In this document: positions 55,553 to 64,000 of the stretch, piece after piece
Position numbering within the stretch: the first letter of the stretch is position 1
Layout of the letters: each line of letters begins with the position of its first letter
Source of the DNA: Podospora pseudocomata
Lineage: Eukaryota; Ascomycota; Sordariomycetes; Sordariales; Podosporaceae
DNA: 64,000 nt
Assembly (NCBI RefSeq): GCF_035222375.1
Contig: NC_085890.1
Span: 2,046,001-2,110,000, forward strand
Direction: 5' to 3'
The notes under the pieces: generated by a model
Told to the model about the DNA's origin: nothing
Seen by the model: only the letters and a program-made list of their open reading frames with translations
Databases searched by the model: none
Translations under genes and position numbers: made by a program

Positions 55553-56121
55553 TCAGCAACCCTTCACTTCCTCCGCCGCCCCAGAAAGACCATGTTCCCC
55601 TTCTTCGTATTCATGAATGGCAGCCACCTTGGCAGCACTGGCGCTCTTCTCGTCAAAGACATATCCCAACCACTCCTTTGCGAGCCTCCTCGCAAGCTCC
55701 AGTCCCACCACCCGCTCCCCCATGCACAACACCTGGGCATTGTTGCTGAGGACCGCTCTCTCGACCGAGAAGCTGTCGTGTGCGGTGACTGCCCTGATCC
55801 CCTTGATCTTATTGGCTGCAATGGCAACGCCGAGGCCAGTGCCGCAGATCAACAGAGCTCGGTCGACCTCTCCCGAGGCCACGAGTTTGGCCGCCGCCGC
55901 GGCGATGTGTGGGTATGCCGTCTTGTCCTCCTTGCCCGTGGCACCGACGTCGACGACTGAGATGACCCGGGGATCGGCCGCGAAGTCTTCTTTGATTTTG
56001 TTCTTGTAGCTCACGCCGGCGTCCTGTTTGTAAATCAAATCATTAGCCCGTGATATCAAATCTGTCCTAGGAGTATACTCACATCGCAGCCAACGGCAAT
56101 CTTCCACTGTGGTGAGCTCAT
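55553..56121 (-). CDS. RpiB/LacAB-family sugar-phosphate isomerase, erythrose/erythrulose-4-phosphate type
   Basis: Two exons (56121-56083, 56023-55553; intron 59 nt, GTGAGT...AACAG) encode 169 residues. The start [13 protein letters not shown] is 13 codons long and splices exactly in phase to DAGVSYK. GCDDAG replaces the common GSDHAG. The active-site loop ICGTGLG holds Cys73, and [13 protein letters not shown] completes the family pattern. RpiB proteins interconvert aldose and ketose phosphates. Bacterial EryI/DerI and Yarrowia EYI2 make D-erythrose-4-phosphate from D-erythrulose-4-phosphate. This gene and the TIM-like gene are in the same orientation and would catalyse successive steps. 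It shares a promoter region of about 570 bp with the divergent kinase gene. Confidence 0.9.
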
Positions 56122-56692
56122 GTTGAATGTGATGATGTTGCGATGTCGTTGACGAACTTCCAGACCAGCGGCTCCTTGCTGCTCGCCAAAGTAGTAATGT
56201 AATGTAGTCCCATAAAAACAACTTGACACTGCCTTCCCACTAGGGAACTCGGCAATCGCTATTTATCCAAGCCGCCTTTCCGTTCCGGGTATTCCGGCTG
56301 CGTCCTGGAAGCACCAGACTACCACCCGGTTCCAGGAGGCTGCATGGGGGGGAGGGGGAAACCACTGCACGCTGCCCCTCTCCCCGTACGCCCCTAAACG
56401 CCCCGCATACCGGCAAGTGGCCCATCATGAGGCGATCATCGAGGGGGACATGTGTTACTCGCTCGGCAAGGTTCAAAGGGGGAGGGAGGGGGTGAATTAT
56501 CCCGGTGGTGATTTCCATATCCGATCTGATGTGCAGGTTCTGGCTTCTGGACCGGATGCCGCGTCAGGCCTCCCCGGTGGTGTGTCCGGGAGTTGACTTG
56601 AAATATTGTGTCACTGGCTGTTGTTCGCTGCTCGACTTGGACTCACTCCCACTCCAACGTGAACTTTCACACACCACATTCTGACAGCCAAC
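56122..56692. promoter_or_regulatory. Bidirectional promoter, RpiB-like and kinase genes
   Basis: The 571 bases between two divergent start codons should carry shared control elements. GC-rich CGG/CCG-containing stretches (around 56275-56345 and 56545-56580) are candidate zinc-cluster factor sites, but I cannot name one. Confidence 0.5.
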
Positions 56693-58474
56693 ATGTCCAA
56701 ACGACACCTCTTTTCCTCACTCGAGGGGCTTGTCCCCAAGGCCCTTCGAGGCATTGTTGCCAGCAACCCAAGACTCAACCTCGACGAGACCAACCGCGTA
56801 GTCTTCGACCCCGAATCCCCCAAGTCGATCGTCAGTATCATCAGCGGTGGCGGCTCCGGTCACGAGCCAGCATGGTCTGGCTATGTTGGCACCAACATGC
56901 TGGCCGCCGCCGTAGGCGGTGATGTCTTCGCCTCTCCAAGCACTAAACAGATCCTGGCTGCTGTCGAGGCCGTACCATCAGACAAGGGGACACTCCTGGT
57001 GATCACCAACTACACCGGGGACTGCCTTCACTTCGGCCTGGCAGCCGAGAAGACAAAGGCAAAGGGGAACCCGTGTCGTATGCTCATCTGCGGCGACGAT
57101 GTCTCGATTGGAAAGCAGGGCTCACTAGTTGGTCGTCGAGGACTGGCTGCTCAAATAGGAGTGCTCAAGGTTCTCGGTGCTGCAGCTGCAGAAGGCCTCT
57201 CGCTGGGCGAGCTATTCGATCTCGGCACTGCCGTCAACAGCCAAATCGTCAGCATTGCCGCCACATTGGACCACTGCCATGTCCCCGGTCGAACAGAGCA
57301 CGGTGCCCTTGACCCCGATGTGGTGGAGATTGGTACAGGACCACACAACGAACCCGGCTACAAGAAGCTCTCACCGGCTCCTTCAGCGGAGGGATTGGTG
57401 AAGGAGATGCTCAGATACTGCCTGGACGAGACCGATCCTGTGAGAGGATACGTCAAGTTCAACCCCGGAGATGAGACGGTGCTGTTGGTCAGCAACTTCG
57501 GCGGCATGTCAAACCTGGAGATGGGAGGTCTTGTCGATGAGCTCCTTCAACAGCTCCTGGCCGACTGGAACATCGAGCCCGTGCGTGTGTACGCTGGCTC
57601 CATCGAGACATCGCTCAACGCGCCCGCCTTCTCCGTTTCAGTCATCAACCTTTCAGGGGTAGCAGCGACCAGCCCCTATTCGCTCGACCAGATCAAAGGA
57701 TTCTTCGACCTCAAGACCGATACAGCATGGGAAGCTGTTGCTGGATCCCAGAGATACCGTCGTCCAAGAGCCGATCAGCTTGTTCAACCGCCAGTCGAAG
57801 AGCGTAAGGTCATTGATGAAGCGAGAGATATCAAGATTGACCCCGTGCTCCTGGAGAGAATGCTCCGCCGGGCCTGCAATGACCTCATCAAATCCGAACC
57901 AGACCTCACACGGTGGGACACCATCATGGGAGACGGCGACTGTGGTTTGACACTCGAAACTGGTGCCAAGGCGTTGTTGGAGGCCATTGATGGGCCACAC
58001 AAGATTGCTGCCAAGGGATCGGTAATCGAAGTTCTCACTGAGCTCGAGGAGATTCTTGAGGGCAAGATGGGAGGAACACTTGGTGGTATCCTGGGCATTT
58101 TCTTCGTGTCAATGAGAACCGCGCTGCAGGAGAACCTTGAATTAGCCAAGACAGAAGGTTTGGTATCGTTATGGTCAAAGGCCCTTTCACATGCCACCCA
58201 TCATCTCGAGCAGTACACACCAGCCAAGGTTGGCGACCGAACTGTCATGGACACATTGATTCCGTTTGTCGAAGCTATGGCGGCGACCAAGAGTTTGGAG
58301 GAGGGCGTCGCTGCTGCGGTAGCGGGATCAGAGAACACCAAGAAGTTGAAGGCGAGATTGGGGAGAGCGACGTATGTTGGTACTGGGACAGACGGCAAGG
58401 AGCTGCCACCAGATCCGGGTGCTTGGGGCGCGATGGTGGTGATTCAGGGACTGCTTGCTGCAATTTCAGAATAG
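56693..58474 (+). CDS. Dihydroxyacetone-kinase-family kinase (DhaK-DhaL), erythrulose kinase candidate
   Basis: Intronless, 593 residues. The DhaK half has SGGGSGHEPAWSGYVG (51-66), NYTGDCLHFG and the HCHVPG segment (194-199) that carries the substrate-binding His. The DhaL half (from about 385) has the ATP/Mg loop WDTIMGDGDCGLTLETG. Both domains are whole, so it is an ATP-dependent DAK like yeast Dak1. It may phosphorylate dihydroxyacetone, but DAK paralogues LerK/DerK (mycobacteria) and EYK1 (Yarrowia) use erythrulose. Placement between an RpiB-type isomerase and sugar-acid enzymes favours a C4 ketose. Specificity cannot be settled from the sequence. Confidence 0.93.
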   Translation: MSKRHLFSSLEGLVPKALRGIVASNPRLNLDETNRVVFDPESPKSIVSIISGGGSGHEPAWSGYVGTNMLAAAVGGDVFASPSTKQILAAVEAVPSDKGTLLVITNYTGDCLHFGLAAEKTKAKGNPCRMLICGDDVSIGKQGSLVGRRGLAAQIGVLKVLGAAAAEGLSLGELFDLGTAVNSQIVSIAATLDHCHVPGRTEHGALDPDVVEIGTGPHNEPGYKKLSPAPSAEGLVKEMLRYCLDETDPVRGYVKFNPGDETVLLVSNFGGMSNLEMGGLVDELLQQLLADWNIEPVRVYAGSIETSLNAPAFSVSVINLSGVAATSPYSLDQIKGFFDLKTDTAWEAVAGSQRYRRPRADQLVQPPVEERKVIDEARDIKIDPVLLERMLRRACNDLIKSEPDLTRWDTIMGDGDCGLTLETGAKALLEAIDGPHKIAAKGSVIEVLTELEEILEGKMGGTLGGILGIFFVSMRTALQENLELAKTEGLVSLWSKALSHATHHLEQYTPAKVGDRTVMDTLIPFVEAMAATKSLEEGVAAAVAGSENTKKLKARLGRATYVGTGTDGKELPPDPGAWGAMVVIQGLLAAISE

Positions 58475-58894
58475 GAAGCTATTGGGGATGAAGGGTTTGA
58501 ATTTTCTCGTGGTTGGATCGATCAGATTTAGAGATCAGTAATTCGGAATAAATTTGGTTGTACTCTACTGTGAATTCATGGATTGTGTGTGGTTTGTATG
58601 TCCTGATACTTGGGCGCTCCTTCCTACTTCCTCCTCCAGGCATCCACACTCCACAAAGGGCTCTCTTCATTTGATCACCGAATCAACTGGAATCCGCGAT
58701 GATGCCAACGTCTTGATTACTCTTCCAGGATCCATGGGATCCAAATGAACTCCTGTGAGCTATTGAGCTTTCAAAACCATACCTCGCATATAAACCGTCA
58801 AATAGCGAGGTGGTAGTTAAAGGAGAAAGGATATCAATGCAGAAATACACATGATAATCGAATTCAACTATTCTAGGCAGGTCTAAAAGAATCC
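58475..58894. other. Convergent 3' region, kinase and aldolase
   Basis: Both flanking genes end here. No gene seen. Confidence 0.5.
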
Positions 58895-59764
58895 TCAAGC
58901 CTTCCCAGCACTCCCCAACCAATGCATATACCTCTCAATCGCCACCTGCATCGCCTCCGTCCCCTTCTCAATCACACTCGTCAACGGCTTCCCCCTCATC
59001 TTCTCCTGCGTCCACGCATAGTGATTATTCATCCCCTTGTTGATATTCACCTTCGTCACCCCCCCCGCCATGCACTTCCTAAAAATCTCCTCATCGAACG
59101 GATCAGCCCCATGCAGTACCAACCTGACCCTATCCCCGACCTTCTTGTTGATAGCATCAAGCCGGTCATACTCCAGCTGGATCCCCCTCGGTCCATACTC
59201 CCCATGCACATTCCCAAACGCCGGCGCCAACATGTCAATCCCGGTGGCAACAAACTCCTCCGCTTCCTCGGGGGTAGTCAACAGCCCCTCGAGGTCAGCA
59301 GTCTCAGCTACGCCGTCCTCGCCACCTTCGATACGTCCTGGCTCTGCCTCTGCGGCGATACCGCGCTCGTGGCAGTATTGAACCAGTTCAGCGGTGAGCT
59401 TGAGATTCTCCTCCTTTTCGTAGTGCGACATGTCGCACATGATGCTGTCAAAGGCGTCCGGGATGTCGGCTGCCCTGCGGACCAGCTCGGGTGTCTGGCA
59501 GTGGTCCAGGTGGAGGGAGACTGGGACCGAGGCCGAGTGAGCTGCCTCAGCGGCGGCTTTGACGAGAGCGTCACCAGCATATTGAATCGCCCACGGGAAG
59601 AGCAAGACCATAGCTGGGGAGCGGGCGGCTTCGGCAGCTCTGACGGTGGCGATGATGGATTCGATGTTGTAGCAGCACATGGCTGGGACGGCGTACCCCC
59701 CAGCGAGGGCCTTGTTGAGAATGCTCATGGAGCGGTTCTCTGAAAGGGGGGGTCTAGGAGCCAT
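58895..59764 (-). CDS. Class II ketose-bisphosphate aldolase
   Basis: Intronless, 289 residues from MAPRPPLSEN; an upstream open extension lacks family support. It has the class II pattern: LHLDHC with catalytic Asp87 and zinc ligand His88, AEPGRIEGGEDG (140-151), FGNVHGEYGP (His187), VLHGAD (His218) and the phosphate loop KVNINKGMN. At 289 residues it matches tagatose/fructose-bisphosphate aldolases of the short class, shorter than fungal glycolytic Fba1 (about 360). This suggests a catabolic or divergent role, perhaps retro-aldol cleavage of a phosphorylated C4 or larger ketose to DHAP. Plant proteins fuse such an aldolase to threonate-dehydrogenase-like and DUF1537 domains. Here it lies divergent from the dehydrogenase gene. 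Confidence 0.9.
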   Translation of the reverse strand: MAPRPPLSENRSMSILNKALAGGYAVPAMCCYNIESIIATVRAAEAARSPAMVLLFPWAIQYAGDALVKAAAEAAHSASVPVSLHLDHCQTPELVRRAADIPDAFDSIMCDMSHYEKEENLKLTAELVQYCHERGIAAEAEPGRIEGGEDGVAETADLEGLLTTPEEAEEFVATGIDMLAPAFGNVHGEYGPRGIQLEYDRLDAINKKVGDRVRLVLHGADPFDEEIFRKCMAGGVTKVNINKGMNNHYAWTQEKMRGKPLTSVIEKGTEAMQVAIERYMHWLGSAGKA

Positions 59765-60582
59765 GGTGGGTGGCGGTGGGTTGACTGAGCTGTCAACGAA
59801 TAGTGATAGTGGTGATGGTGTTGAGTGAGTGACACCAGTAATGTCTTGCCAAGACTGAGTGTGAGATGCTGTAAGTTCTCGACTTAATACCCCCCCTGGA
59901 AAGGCACTGGCTGAAAGCAGACTCACTCCTTTGCTCATCAATCATCCTACGGGATATCATCGGCACCTCTTTCTCTGTCGTGCCCAGATAACCCGAGAGA
60001 TTTGCCGCCCCCTCGGGTTCCTCAATACAGGAAGGTCGATGATTGACCTGCCAAGGCCGGCTGACGGGACGTGCGGTGATGCGCCGGTGCATGTAAGAAT
60101 ATTAGCCAAAATGCGGCAGTCCGCCTGCGGGGACAGGGAGTCACGTCATAATTAGTTCTGGAGGATTGAGGGGGTGAAATTGATGTTCAGAGTTGAGATG
60201 CAAAAGTTTACAAAGCGGGGAAGCTCGTTGGGACTGTGAGCTAAGAAGCGTGGGTCAGTGACCAACTCCCGCGGGGGACTTTGCGTGGGACTTGGACTTC
60301 ATCCGGACGGGTCTCGGCATAGCCCAGCGTGAGATGATATCCCAAGGGGCGACAAATGATCAAAAAAAAAAAAAACATGTGTTTACGGGCAGGCCGGTTG
60401 GATTGCATGGCCGAGTGTCGGAGTTTCTGCTGTCGTGGTTTGCACTCAGCATCTTAACCACCCCCCTACTCATTGTATCTCACTGATATTGCCTGCAAAG
60501 TCTTGGCCGAGTTAGCAGTCACCAACACCAGTTAACCCCCCGAGTCCCTCAATTGTTGCACTTTGAACCAAACATCACCACC
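59765..60582. promoter_or_regulatory. Bidirectional promoter, aldolase and dehydrogenase genes
   Basis: 818 bases between divergent starts. It contains a poly-A tract at about 60361-60374 and several CGG/CCG triplets (near 60055, 60305, 60395). With the kinase promoter it gives the cluster two bidirectional control regions. Confidence 0.5.
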
Positions 60583-61899
60583 ATGGCCGACCAGAAACCA
60601 CCTGTTGCCTTCATCGGGCTCGGAGCCATGGGCTTCGGCATGGCCACCCACCTCATCAAGCAAGGCTACCCAGTTACCGGATTTGATGTCTGGGCCCCAA
60701 CTCTCAAACGGTTCGAGGAAGCAGGCGGCTCAACCGCCACAACACCAGCAGAAGCCGTCCTCAACAAGGAGCATGTCGTCGTAATGGTGGCCACCGCCCA
60801 GCAAGCCCAGTCTGTTCTGCTGGATGGCCCCAATGCTGCCGTCCCGAAGCTTCCCCAAGGAGCCGTGGTCCTTCTCTGCTCCACCGTCCCCTGTGACTAC
60901 GTCCAGGCTCTCCAAGTCCAGCTCAACAGCATCGGCCGCAGTGACATCTTGCTGATCGACAGCCCAGTCTCCGGCGGAGCCGCCAGAGCAGCAGATGGCA
61001 CTCTTTCCATCATGGCAGGCATGTCTGCTGCTGCGTTGGAGAAAGGACGCCCGTTGCTCGCTGAGCTGTCAGATCCAGCAAAACTGTACATTGTCGAGGG
61101 TGGCATCGGTGCTGGCAGCAACATGAAGATGGTTCACCAAGTTCTCGCGGCAAACCAAATCCTGGGAGCAAGTGAGGTGATGGGTTTCGCTGAGAGACTA
61201 GGCCTAGATCTGGCCAAGGCTCAAAAAGCAGTGCTGGAGTCTGATGCTTGGAATTTCATGTTCGAGCACCGAACACCCAGAATATTCACCGAGTTCCAGC
61301 CTGTTGCCAGTGCGGTTCAGATTATCGTCAAGGATACCAGCATCATCACCTCAGAAGGGCGAAGAAGTTCTTTTGCCACGCCGATGACAAGCGCAGCGGA
61401 GCAGATCTACTTCACTGCTGTTGGGAGAGGGTGGGCGATGGACGACGATAGCAGTCTCGTGAGACTCTATACCGAAGGAAACAGAAAGGTTGGGCCAGTT
61501 TATGGCACTGCTGAGTCAGAGGAGGATAAGACGGCTTTGGTGTTGGCTTTGATGAGAGGTATCCTGCTTTGTGCTGCTGCAGAGTCTCTTGCTTTTGCGC
61601 ACACTGTGGGTCTGGATTTGGATCAGGTCTTGGATCTTTGTGTCAACGCTGCTGGTGGTAGTAAAGTGCTGGAGAAGCTTGGGCCTGCCATTATCAAGGA
61701 GCTCGGGGGTGCCGGTGATGCTTCAAGTGGCGAGTCGAGCCTTGAGGATGTCTTTAGCGGACTGAGTGCGGCGGTCGAGGAGGCACAGAGGATAAAGACT
61801 CCGTTGTATCTTGGGACCCAGGCGTTGAGTATTCTCCAACGTGTGACACAATCCAAAGGGACAGGCTCTGCTGGTGTTGTCGTAAAGGCCTGGGTTTGA
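60583..61899 (+). CDS. L-threonate-dehydrogenase-like beta-hydroxyacid dehydrogenase with duplicated helical domain
   Basis: Intronless, 438 residues from MADQKPPVAF. The NAD(P) motif FIGLGAMGFGMA covers 10-21. The substrate motif DSPVSGGAARAADGT (126-140) and catalytic Lys182 (GSNMKMVHQ) place it in the 3-hydroxyisobutyrate/tartronate-semialdehyde/L-threonate dehydrogenase (LtnD) family. The usual length is about 300. Here a further 130 residues repeat the C-terminal helical domain: GFAERLGLDLAKA near 201 is echoed by AFAHTVGLDLDQV near 345. LtnD oxidises L-threonate at C2. The aldolase and kinase neighbours make a sugar-acid substrate more likely than hydroxyisobutyrate. Confidence 0.9.
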   Translation: MADQKPPVAFIGLGAMGFGMATHLIKQGYPVTGFDVWAPTLKRFEEAGGSTATTPAEAVLNKEHVVVMVATAQQAQSVLLDGPNAAVPKLPQGAVVLLCSTVPCDYVQALQVQLNSIGRSDILLIDSPVSGGAARAADGTLSIMAGMSAAALEKGRPLLAELSDPAKLYIVEGGIGAGSNMKMVHQVLAANQILGASEVMGFAERLGLDLAKAQKAVLESDAWNFMFEHRTPRIFTEFQPVASAVQIIVKDTSIITSEGRRSSFATPMTSAAEQIYFTAVGRGWAMDDDSSLVRLYTEGNRKVGPVYGTAESEEDKTALVLALMRGILLCAAAESLAFAHTVGLDLDQVLDLCVNAAGGSKVLEKLGPAIIKELGGAGDASSGESSLEDVFSGLSAAVEEAQRIKTPLYLGTQALSILQRVTQSKGTGSAGVVVKAWV

Positions 61900-62189
61900 G
61901 ATATTGATGAGGTAGATAGGTATATTTTAATGTTTGTCCTTGTTTTTGGGTATGCGTCTAGGGTGTCGTTTGCAGATAGAGATTAAAAATGTCATCGGAT
62001 TTGCTGGATACTATTCCGCCAGAAGGCTACTCACCCCACCAACAAAACAAACCCGCCTGCCCCACTTTGTACCGCTCAATTCCAATCCCTGCTCCTAGTC
62101 GCGTCTTCTTATCGCAACACGCGTCTCATGATCGAATATCACCCAGAGCATCATCAATTCCAGTCGAACAACCTCACGAACTACCCAAA
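61900..62189. other. Short spacer before dim-5
   Basis: 290 bases, of which the last 201 are open in frame with dim-5 from an ATG at 61989. This could be a longer N-terminus or just leader. Confidence 0.45.
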
Positions 62190-63280
62190 ATGGAGGAGGC
62201 AATGAAACAGCACTTTTTCCACCACGGAAAACCAGGCGTAAGCTCACGTTATCCCCTCAATCTCTCACATCATGTCCCTCTTATTGACCACTCCCCCAGA
62301 CCGACCCCTCAGAAGCCGAAAAATGCCACTGGTGCCAGATTCGTAGTTTCAAAACCCACAAGAAACTTCCCATCACCATCGTTAACGAAGCCAAAGGAGA
62401 CGAACGCAAGGAAGTCCTAAATCCAGACTTCAAATTCATCGACCGCTCAATCCCAAGCGACGACGTCCCCATCGCCGGGGCCTCCTTCCGCACCGGCTGC
62501 AATTGCGCAGACGACGAGCAGTGCATGTACTCAACATGCGAATGCCTCGACGAAATGGCCCCCGACTCCGACGAGGACATGTCCGACGCCCCCCCAGCTC
62601 GTGGCCGCAGGATGCAAAAGTTCCAGTACTACCACTCCGGCACCAAAGCCGGCTTGCTCAAGTCTAGAATCCTCGACAGCCGTGAGCCAATCTATGAGTG
62701 TCACGATGGCTGCAGTTGCAGTAAAAACTGTCCGAACCGGGTGGTGGAACGAGGCAGGACGGTGCCGTTGCAGATCTTCCGGACAAAGAATAGAGGATGG
62801 GGGGTCAAGTGTCCGGTGGATATCAAGAAGGGGCAGTTTGTGGATAAGTACTTGGGGGAGATCATCACCAGCGAGGAGGCCAACCGCCGGCGAGCTGAGT
62901 CGACCATCTCGGATAAAAAGGACGTTTATTTGTTTGCTTTGGACAAATTTTCTGACCCGGATTCACCTGACCCGTTGTTGAGGGCGCCGCCGTTCGAGGT
63001 GGATGGGGAGTGGATGAGTGGGCCGACGAGGTTTATCAACCACAGTTGCGACCCAAATATGCGGATTTTTGCTAGGGTGGGGGATGCGGTGGATAAGCAT
63101 GTTCACGATTTGGCGCTGTTTGCCATCAGAGATATACCGGCGGGAGAGGAGTTGACGTTTGACTATGTGGATGGCGGGTTGGCGGAGGAGGACGCCGGGG
63201 GATTGGTACCGGATGACAAGAAGAAGGATATGACGAAGTGTTTGTGTGGGACGAAGAAGTGTAGGGGGTTCTTATGGTGA
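62190..63280 (+). CDS. dim-5: Histone H3 lysine-9 methyltransferase DIM-5 (SUV39/KMT1)
   Basis: Two exons (62190-62237, 62300-63280; intron 62 nt, GTAAGC...CCCCAG) give 342 residues. The start MEEAMKQHFFHHGKP matches the Neurospora DIM-5 start as I recall it; an upstream in-frame ATG at 61989 would add 67 residues. The order is N-terminal CHWC, pre-SET with CNCADDEQCMYSTCEC and CHDGCSCSKNCPN (triangular zinc cluster), SET with RGWGVK, NHSCDPN (263-269) and ELTFDYV, and post-SET CLCGTKKCRGFLW. It trimethylates H3K9 in heterochromatin, directs DNA methylation through HP1/DIM-2 and acts on RIP-mutated repeats in Neurospora. All cysteines look present. Confidence 0.97.
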
Positions 63281-64000
63281 GTGGATGAACAGGAGAAACA
63301 AACGAACAAAACTGCTTGCTTGACAGGGCAATGATGCCGAAGCCTTCATGTCATGATACGGAGTGGTGTACCTAATGACCAGCGTGCTGCTGGGGCTGCA
63401 TGTGGCTGCTTGCTTGAGAATGCGGGGTGCTCCCCTGAAAAGATCGATCTCGTGGGGCCGCCGTCTCGTCCCGTCATGGATCATGGATGGTAGTGACACA
63501 AATCGGATTCCTTCAAAGTTTGGATGTCCTGATTACGTATCATGAGTGGCTCTGGACCGCATGGCAAGATTAGTAGCCTTGAGGCAAATAGTGAACTGAT
63601 AAGAGCATTGTAGAACCTATCACAATCTGTTGTCCTCGTCACCTTAAAACCTGGTTGATGTGATGCTCTGAGCAATGCCTGTGGAATTGGTTGTCCAATC
63701 AGGACCTAGCTTCCGATGAACAGTGATTTGCTGTTGATGTTCCGGATCCGTGCGCGTGCAGCTGTTCCAACGTCGTCATGGTCTCGTGTCGACGTAAACA
63801 CTGTTTTGGACACGAATGCAAGACATGAGTCTGTCTGGGGCATTGCTGCTTTCCGTATTCTGAAAGCGTTGGAGTCTTGTTGTTGTGAGGTCTGAAATGG
63901 TGGAATATTCCGTGTCTTGTCATCGGCTGACAGGGAAAGGCGGTGCTCCGAGTCTGGGCTCGCCGCTAAGGTTCTAGCCCCGCAAAGCTAGGTCCACTGC
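63281..64000. other. Right-end intergenic, no gene seen
   Basis: The 3' flank of dim-5. Frames are short and contradictory up to the window edge. Confidence 0.5.

Noticed and set aside
55201-55960. Plus-strand frames overlapping the RpiB-like gene.
   Set aside because: Shadows of the minus-strand isomerase, whose motifs and intron are unambiguous.
1-64000. CRISPR arrays, bacterial operons, riboswitches, and intact transposon or virus-derived genes.
   Set aside because: The window is fungal nuclear DNA with spliced genes. I found no spaced direct-repeat array and no recognisable transposase, reverse transcriptase or capsid domain.

Overview
The window looks like nuclear DNA of a filamentous ascomycete, most likely a sordariomycete of the Sordariales type. 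The evidence is short 45-80 nt GT-AG introns, a type II tRNA-Leu with an intron, a protein almost superimposable on Neurospora DIM-5, a secreted AA9 polysaccharide monooxygenase, a fungal Pro/Tyr/Gly-rich annexin, an Ish1-type repeat protein and a NACHT-TPR receptor. Exon chains were built by hand from splice sites and reading-frame phase. Most close without a stop, but starts remain inferences where no family anchor exists.

Layout. 1-16.6 kb: a serine/proline-rich protein with a C-terminal coiled coil (+), a large zinc-finger protein with a Pro-Ala repeat (-), annexin (-) and a Ser/Thr/Gly-rich secreted protein (+). 16.6-24.1 kb: a homologue of bacterial ethylene-forming enzyme (+), a gene-poor stretch with a frameshifted coiled-coil gene and an old dispersed repeat, an AA9 LPMO (-) and tRNA-Leu(UAG). 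24.6-31.3 kb: one four-exon gene (-) for a 2188-residue STAND receptor with NACHT-like NTPase and TPR tail. 32.8-45.1 kb: secreted GMC oxidoreductase (-), 14-TM MFS transporter (-), an RRM protein with an Asn-rich insertion (+) and an eight-repeat Ish1/Msc1 protein (+). 45-53.9 kb: accessory-looking DNA with a second copy of the dispersed repeat, A/T-rich RIP-like patches, a broken hypothetical gene, a small coiled-coil gene and a tandem pair of an unrecognised family.

53.9-61.9 kb holds five metabolic genes side by side: a TIM-like isomerase (-), an RpiB-type isomerase (-), a dihydroxyacetone-kinase-type kinase (+), a class II ketose-bisphosphate aldolase (-) and an L-threonate-dehydrogenase-like enzyme (+). 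The first three match the kinase and two isomerases of tetritol (erythritol/threitol/erythrulose) catabolism. The last two match a dehydrogenase-aldolase pairing known from fused plant proteins. I infer a four-carbon sugar or sugar-acid catabolic cluster read from two divergent promoters. It is followed directly by dim-5 (62.2-63.3 kb), the H3K9 methyltransferase gene.

The items most worth a second look are the C4 cluster, the ethylene-forming-enzyme homologue, the tandem unknown family, the NACHT-TPR receptor and the duplicated RIP-like repeat.
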